Shown piece after piece: positions 5,832 to 9,320 of a stretch of 9,320 bases of DNA. A model generated the notes under the pieces. It made no database searches, was not told the origin of the DNA, and was given only the letters and a program-made list of their open reading frames with translations. A program made the position numbers and the translations under genes. The DNA is taken from the NCBI GenBank assembly GCA_002391105.1, contig DGRT01000031.1:1-9320 (forward strand). Direction: 5' to 3'. This DNA is from Lachnospiraceae bacterium UBA4381 (lineage in GTDB: Bacteria > Bacillota > Clostridia > Lachnospirales > Lachnospiraceae). Each line of letters opens with the position of its first letter. Positions within the stretch are counted from its first letter, which is position 1.

Positions 5832-8141
5832 ATGGTAAAGCTATACGAAACAGGTGCATACCTGGTAAATGGAAATGAGCTTGTAGCCGATAATGAAAAT
5901 GTATCTGGTGAGCTCAGTTCAAGAGGTATCACTACTACTAAAGAGGAGGCTAAGAAGGGAACCATCGCTTATGGTATTCTGAACTCTCACAACACCTCCG
6001 GAAGCGAGGAGGATCTTAAGATCAAGTTTGATAAGCTGACCTCCCATGATATTACATTTGTTGGTATCATACAGACTGCCAGAGCTTCAGGACTTGAGAA
6101 GTTTCCTATCCCATATGTTCTTACAAACTGTCACAACTCCCTTTGTGCGGTAGGTGGAACGATAAATGAAGATGATCATGTATTTGGTCTTTCGGCAGCG
6201 AAAAAGTATGGCGGAATCTATGTTCCTCCTCATCAGGCAGTTATTCATCAGTATGCACGTGAAGAGCTGGCTGAGTGCGGTGCCATGATTCTTGGCTCAG
6301 ACAGCCACACAAGATATGGAGCTCTGGGTACCATGGCAATAGGTGAGGGCGGCGGAGAGCTGGCTAAGCAGCTTCTTGGCAGAACCTATGATGTAAAGTC
6401 TCCGAAGGTTATAGCTATCTATCTTGATGGCGAGGTAACAAAGGGCGTTGGCCCTCAGGACGTTGCACTTGCAATCATCGGAGCTACATTTAAGAATGGT
6501 TATGTAAAAAACAGCGTTATGGAATTTGTCGGACCCGGTGTTGACAAGCTTTCAAGTGATTTCCGTATCGGAATAGATGTAATGACCACTGAGACAACCT
6601 GTCTTTCTTCTATATGGAAAACAGATGATAATACAAAGGACTGGTTTGATACTCACTACAGACCGGAGGCTTATAAGAAGCTAAGTCCTGCTGACGTGGC
6701 ATACTACGACGGAGTGGTATATGTGGATCTTTCAAAGGTTCGTCCTATGATCGCGCTTCCGTTCCACCCTTCAAATACATTTACTATTGAAGAGTTAAAT
6801 GCAAATCTCAGCGACATCCTTCATGACTGCGAGGTTCAGGGACGTAAGCAGCTTACAGGTGATGTTGATTTCAGACTTACAGATAAGATCAGAGACGGAA
6901 AGCTCTATGTGGAGCAGGGAATCATTGCAGGATGTGCAGGTGGCGGATTTGAAAATATCTGTGATGCGGCTGACATCCTGAAGGGACATTATATTGGAAA
7001 TGATGAGTTCACTCTTGATGTATATCCTGCAAGTATGCCGATTATGATGGAGCTGGTGAATAACGGACGTGCTGCAGATATCATGAAGACAGGAGCTATA
7101 GTAAAGACTGCATTCTGCGGACCATGCTTTGGTGCCGGAGATACACCGGCAAATAATGCTCTCTCTATCAGACATTCAACACGTAACTTCCCTAACCGTG
7201 AGGGCTCCAAGATACAGAACGGTCAGATCAGTTCAGTGGCTCTTATGGATGCACGTTCAATCGCCGCAACTGCAGTGAACAAGGGCTTCCTTACACCGGC
7301 TACAGATATTGATGTTGAATACACAGGACCAAAGTATTTCTTTGATAAGTCAATATATGAGAACAGAGTTTATAATGGCTGGCAGAATGCAAAGCCTGAG
7401 GAAGAGCTTAAGCAGGGCCCGAATATCAAGCCATGGCCATCGATGCCTGCACTTACCGAGAATCTTGTTCTTAAGGTATGCTCAGTTATCACAGATCCTG
7501 TTACTACTACAGATGAACTTATTCCTTCAGGTGAGACTTCATCCTTCAGATCCAATCCTATCGGACTTGCAGAGTTCACTCTGTCACGTAAGGATCCGGA
7601 ATATGTTGGCAGAGCTAAGGAGTTCCATGCAGTCGAGGTAGCTCGTGAAGAGGGAGAGCATCCTTGTCAGGTTTATCCTGCTATCAAGGAAGTGATGCCT
7701 GTTATCAAGGAAACCTTCCCGGAGGTAAATCATACCAATACAGGCTTTGGAAGTACCATCTATGCCATTAAGCCGGGTGATGGATCGGCACGTGAGCAGG
7801 CAGCTTCCTGTCAGAAGGTTCTTGGTGGCTGGGCAAATATTGCCAGAGAATATGCAACTAAGAGATATCGTTCTAATCTTATCAACTGGGGTATGCTTCC
7901 ATTTATCATGGATGAAAATTCGGTTGACATAACTCAGGATAATCCATACGGACTTGAGAATGGAGATTACATTTTCATACCTGATATAAAAAAGGCTGTT
8001 GAAGAAAAGAGAGAGGTAATTAAGGCTTATATCGTAAATAAGGGTATGAAGGAAATGAGCCTTAAGCTCGGCGACCTTACAGACGATGAGAGAACTATCA
8101 TTACCAGTGGATGCCTTATCAATTATTATCGTGAGAATTAG
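5832..8141 (+). CDS. Aconitase-superfamily hydratase (YbhJ-like)
   Basis: This is a 769-residue single-chain [4Fe-4S] hydro-lyase of the aconitase family. Visible signatures are LTNCHNSLCAVGG (97-109), GSDSHT (155-160), Cys368 in AGCAGGGFENI (the position of the first cluster cysteine), CGPCFGAGD (429-437) with the two other cluster cysteines Cys429 and Cys432, STRNFPNREG (449-458), and the swivel-domain GDGSAREQA (649-657), which matches the catalytic Ser/Arg loop GxGSSRExA of aconitases. All three cluster ligands are therefore present, so an active enzyme is likely. Overall it resembles the proteins annotated 'hydratase' or YbhJ more than classic AcnA/AcnB, so citrate/isocitrate is a plausible but unproven substrate. 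The start has AGGAGG (5817-5822) with a 9-nt spacer. It has its own promoter and long leader, and no cotranscribed pathway partner is visible to settle the substrate. Confidence 0.87.
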   Translation: MVKLYETGAYLVNGNELVADNENVSGELSSRGITTTKEEAKKGTIAYGILNSHNTSGSEEDLKIKFDKLTSHDITFVGIIQTARASGLEKFPIPYVLTNCHNSLCAVGGTINEDDHVFGLSAAKKYGGIYVPPHQAVIHQYAREELAECGAMILGSDSHTRYGALGTMAIGEGGGELAKQLLGRTYDVKSPKVIAIYLDGEVTKGVGPQDVALAIIGATFKNGYVKNSVMEFVGPGVDKLSSDFRIGIDVMTTETTCLSSIWKTDDNTKDWFDTHYRPEAYKKLSPADVAYYDGVVYVDLSKVRPMIALPFHPSNTFTIEELNANLSDILHDCEVQGRKQLTGDVDFRLTDKIRDGKLYVEQGIIAGCAGGGFENICDAADILKGHYIGNDEFTLDVYPASMPIMMELVNNGRAADIMKTGAIVKTAFCGPCFGAGDTPANNALSIRHSTRNFPNREGSKIQNGQISSVALMDARSIAATAVNKGFLTPATDIDVEYTGPKYFFDKSIYENRVYNGWQNAKPEEELKQGPNIKPWPSMPALTENLVLKVCSVITDPVTTTDELIPSGETSSFRSNPIGLAEFTLSRKDPEYVGRAKEFHAVEVAREEGEHPCQVYPAIKEVMPVIKETFPEVNHTNTGFGSTIYAIKPGDGSAREQAASCQKVLGGWANIAREYATKRYRSNLINWGMLPFIMDENSVDITQDNPYGLENGDYIFIPDIKKAVEEKREVIKAYIVNKGMKEMSLKLGDLTDDERTIITSGCLINYYREN

Positions 8142-8224
8142 TTTTCAAATTAATTTTCAAACGGGTTCACGAATTAATTCTCTTTGAGAGAGAAATAGGA
8201 TTCTGTAATTTTCTTCTGATGTTC

Positions 8225-8253
8225 TTTATATATCAGGGCAAATTTGCTAATAT
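8225..8253 (+). promoter_or_regulatory. Possible promoter of the nfeD-SPFH operon
   Basis: TTTATA (8225-8230, 4 of 6) is followed after 17 bp by TAATAT (8248-8253, 4 of 6), with TG at 8245-8246 placed as in an extended -10. The 169-bp gap after the hydratase (8142-8310) holds no other clear signal. The short TTCTCT/AGAGAA hairpin at 8178-8194 lacks a U-run, so it is uncertain where the hydratase transcript ends. Confidence 0.35.
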
Positions 8254-8310
8254 ACCAATCAAAAGTGTTAGTGCTTTAGGACATCTTATGTAAGGAAAGG
8301 AGGAGATGGT

Positions 8311-8751
8311 ATGAGCTATGGAACCTTTTGGGTGATAGTAGCTACGTTGGCTCTTGTGATAGAAATCATAACGTTGGGGCTTTCTACTATCTGGTTTACA
8401 GGTGGTGGAATAGTGGCCGCTATTATAGGTTATCTGGGTGGACCGCTCTGGCTTCAGGTGTTAGTATTTATCCTTGTATCAACCGTGCTTCTTCTGGCTG
8501 TTCGTCCTCTTGCTAAAAGTAAACTGGCAATAGGGACTGAGAAGACTAATATAGATACTTTGATTGGTCGGACCGAGAAGATCCTTACGACTGTTGATAA
8601 TGGAGCCGGTACAGGTATGCTAAGGCTCGGTGATGTTGAGTGGCGAGCGGTATCTGTCGATGGAAGCGTTATTCCGGAAGGAACGCTGGTGGTTATTGAT
8701 CACATAGAAGGAACGAAGCTTTTTGTAAGGCGGGAACTTGGTGATCTATAA
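8311..8751 (+). CDS. nfeD: NfeD family membrane protein (short form)
   Basis: The 146-residue protein has three predicted membrane segments (about 6-24, 28-44 and 46-66) with a glycine-rich WFTGGGIVAAIIGYLGG stretch. A soluble C-terminal beta domain (about 80-143) ends in the NfeD-type OB-fold pattern (WRAVSVDG, IPEGTLVVIDHIEGTKLFV). It lacks the N-terminal ClpP-like protease domain of long NfeD proteins, so this is the short type. Such proteins are encoded beside stomatin/flotillin-like SPFH proteins and are thought to act with them in membrane microdomains; the biochemical role is not settled. The start has AAAGGAGG (8296-8303) with a 7-nt spacer. The SPFH gene follows 85 bp downstream on the same strand, forming the typical pair. 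Confidence 0.9.
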   Translation: MSYGTFWVIVATLALVIEIITLGLSTIWFTGGGIVAAIIGYLGGPLWLQVLVFILVSTVLLLAVRPLAKSKLAIGTEKTNIDTLIGRTEKILTTVDNGAGTGMLRLGDVEWRAVSVDGSVIPEGTLVVIDHIEGTKLFVRRELGDL

Positions 8752-8766
8752 AGATATTGTAACGAG

Positions 8767-8785
8767 CTGCATTTTATAGATGCAG
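8767..8785 (+). other. Small intergenic hairpin between nfeD and the SPFH gene
   Basis: CTGCAT (8767-8772) pairs with ATGCAG (8780-8785) around a 7-nt loop and is followed by TTTAT. It is too short, with too weak a U-run, for a confident terminator. It may be an attenuating or processing hairpin inside the operon, or chance. A second tiny inverted repeat, GGTA/TACC, lies at 8797-8810. Confidence 0.3.
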
Positions 8786-8836
8786 TTTATGATATAGGTA
8801 TGAAAGTACCTGATTTAACAAATGGAGGTTAAAGAT

Positions 8837-9320
8837 ATGCCAGTATTAATCATTATTTTAGTCATTGCAGTTGTTATACTTTGCAGTTGTCTCAGGGTAG
8901 TAAGACAGGCAAATGCGTATGTAATCGAAAGACTTGGAACCTATACGGCGACATGGGGGGTTGGTCTTCACATGATGCTGCCGGTAATCGATAAGGTTGC
9001 CCGCAGGGTTTCTCTTAAAGAGCAGGTTGCTGATTTCCCGCCACAGCCGGTTATCACAAAGGATAATGTTACCATGAGAATCGATACAGTTCTTTTCTAT
9101 CAGATAACAGATCCTAAGCTTTACTGCTATGGCGTAGAGAATCCTATTGCTGCTATAGAGAATCTTACAGCAACAACTCTTCGTAATATCATTGGTGATC
9201 TGGAGCTTGACCAGACACTTACATCTCGTGAGACTATCAACTCCAAGATGAGAGCTACGCTTGACGATGCAACTGATCCATGGGGAATCAAGGTAAATCG
9301 TGTAGAGCTTAAGAATATCA
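8837..9320 (+). CDS. SPFH/Band 7 (stomatin-like) protein, 5' part
   Basis: The gene is cut by the right window edge; 161 codons are visible. ATG 8837 follows GGAGG (8824-8828) with an 8-nt spacer. Residues 2-19 form one hydrophobic N-terminal anchor. The Band 7 domain then starts directly: VRQANAYVIERLGTY (22-36), GLHMMLPVIDKV (43-54), DNVTMRIDTVLFYQITDP (76-93), and the helix-strand part TTLRNIIGDLELDQTLTSRE (113-132) ending in WGIKVNRVELKNI. This is the prokaryotic stomatin / QmcA pattern: oligomeric, membrane-anchored scaffolds that organise membrane domains and bind proteases such as FtsH in some bacteria. The NfeD gene just upstream supports this assignment. The C-terminal coiled coil expected of the family is beyond the window. 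Confidence 0.93.
   Translation, partial: MPVLIIILVIAVVILCSCLRVVRQANAYVIERLGTYTATWGVGLHMMLPVIDKVARRVSLKEQVADFPPQPVITKDNVTMRIDTVLFYQITDPKLYCYGVENPIAAIENLTATTLRNIIGDLELDQTLTSRETINSKMRATLDDATDPWGIKVNRVELKNI

Noticed and set aside
8178..8194. Hairpin after the hydratase as an intrinsic terminator
   Set aside because: The stem is about 6 bp and AT-rich, and the bases after it are not a U-run.

Overview
The window looks like ordinary chromosome from an anaerobic Clostridia species, most likely Lachnospiraceae. I infer this from the ferredoxin-linked 2-oxoacid oxidoreductase, the low-to-moderate GC with AT-rich intergenic regions, strong AGGAGG-type ribosome binding sites, and the protein family types. 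No phage, plasmid, CRISPR or insertion sequence gene is visible, and there is no tRNA or rRNA gene.

Layout. Bases 1-615 (+) are the 3' part of a PorB-type thiamine-diphosphate beta subunit of pyruvate (2-oxoacid):ferredoxin oxidoreductase. Bases 709-3456 (+) are a P-type Ca2+ ATPase of the SERCA/PMCA group, preceded by a 17-bp near-perfect tandem repeat. It ends at a strong, apparently bidirectional hairpin terminator (3459-3502). A small tandem palindromic, REP-like repeat (3506-3577) fills the rest of the convergent gap and stops one base short of the surE stop codon. On the minus strand, a probable two-gene unit runs from an aldo/keto reductase with a C-terminal 2x[4Fe-4S] ferredoxin domain (4365-5483) into the nucleotidase SurE (3579-4295). 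A 348-bp divergent region (5484-5831) separates this unit from a 769-residue aconitase-superfamily hydratase (5832-8141, +). That region contains a good extended -10 promoter reading toward the hydratase and a leader of about 205 nt. The leader shows nested stems and two hairpin loops with a 6-bp GC-rich complementarity, so it is a candidate cis-regulatory RNA. Finally, an NfeD-family membrane protein (8311-8751, +) is followed by the start of an SPFH/stomatin protein (8837 to the window end, +), the classic NfeD-stomatin pair.

Together these are housekeeping and central-metabolism functions: ferredoxin-linked pyruvate oxidation, calcium export, redox of aldehydes or ketones, nucleotide clean-up, a citrate-cycle-like hydratase, and membrane microdomain proteins. 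The items most worth a second look are the structured hydratase leader, the REP-like palindromes beside surE, and the tandem repeat in front of the Ca2+ ATPase.
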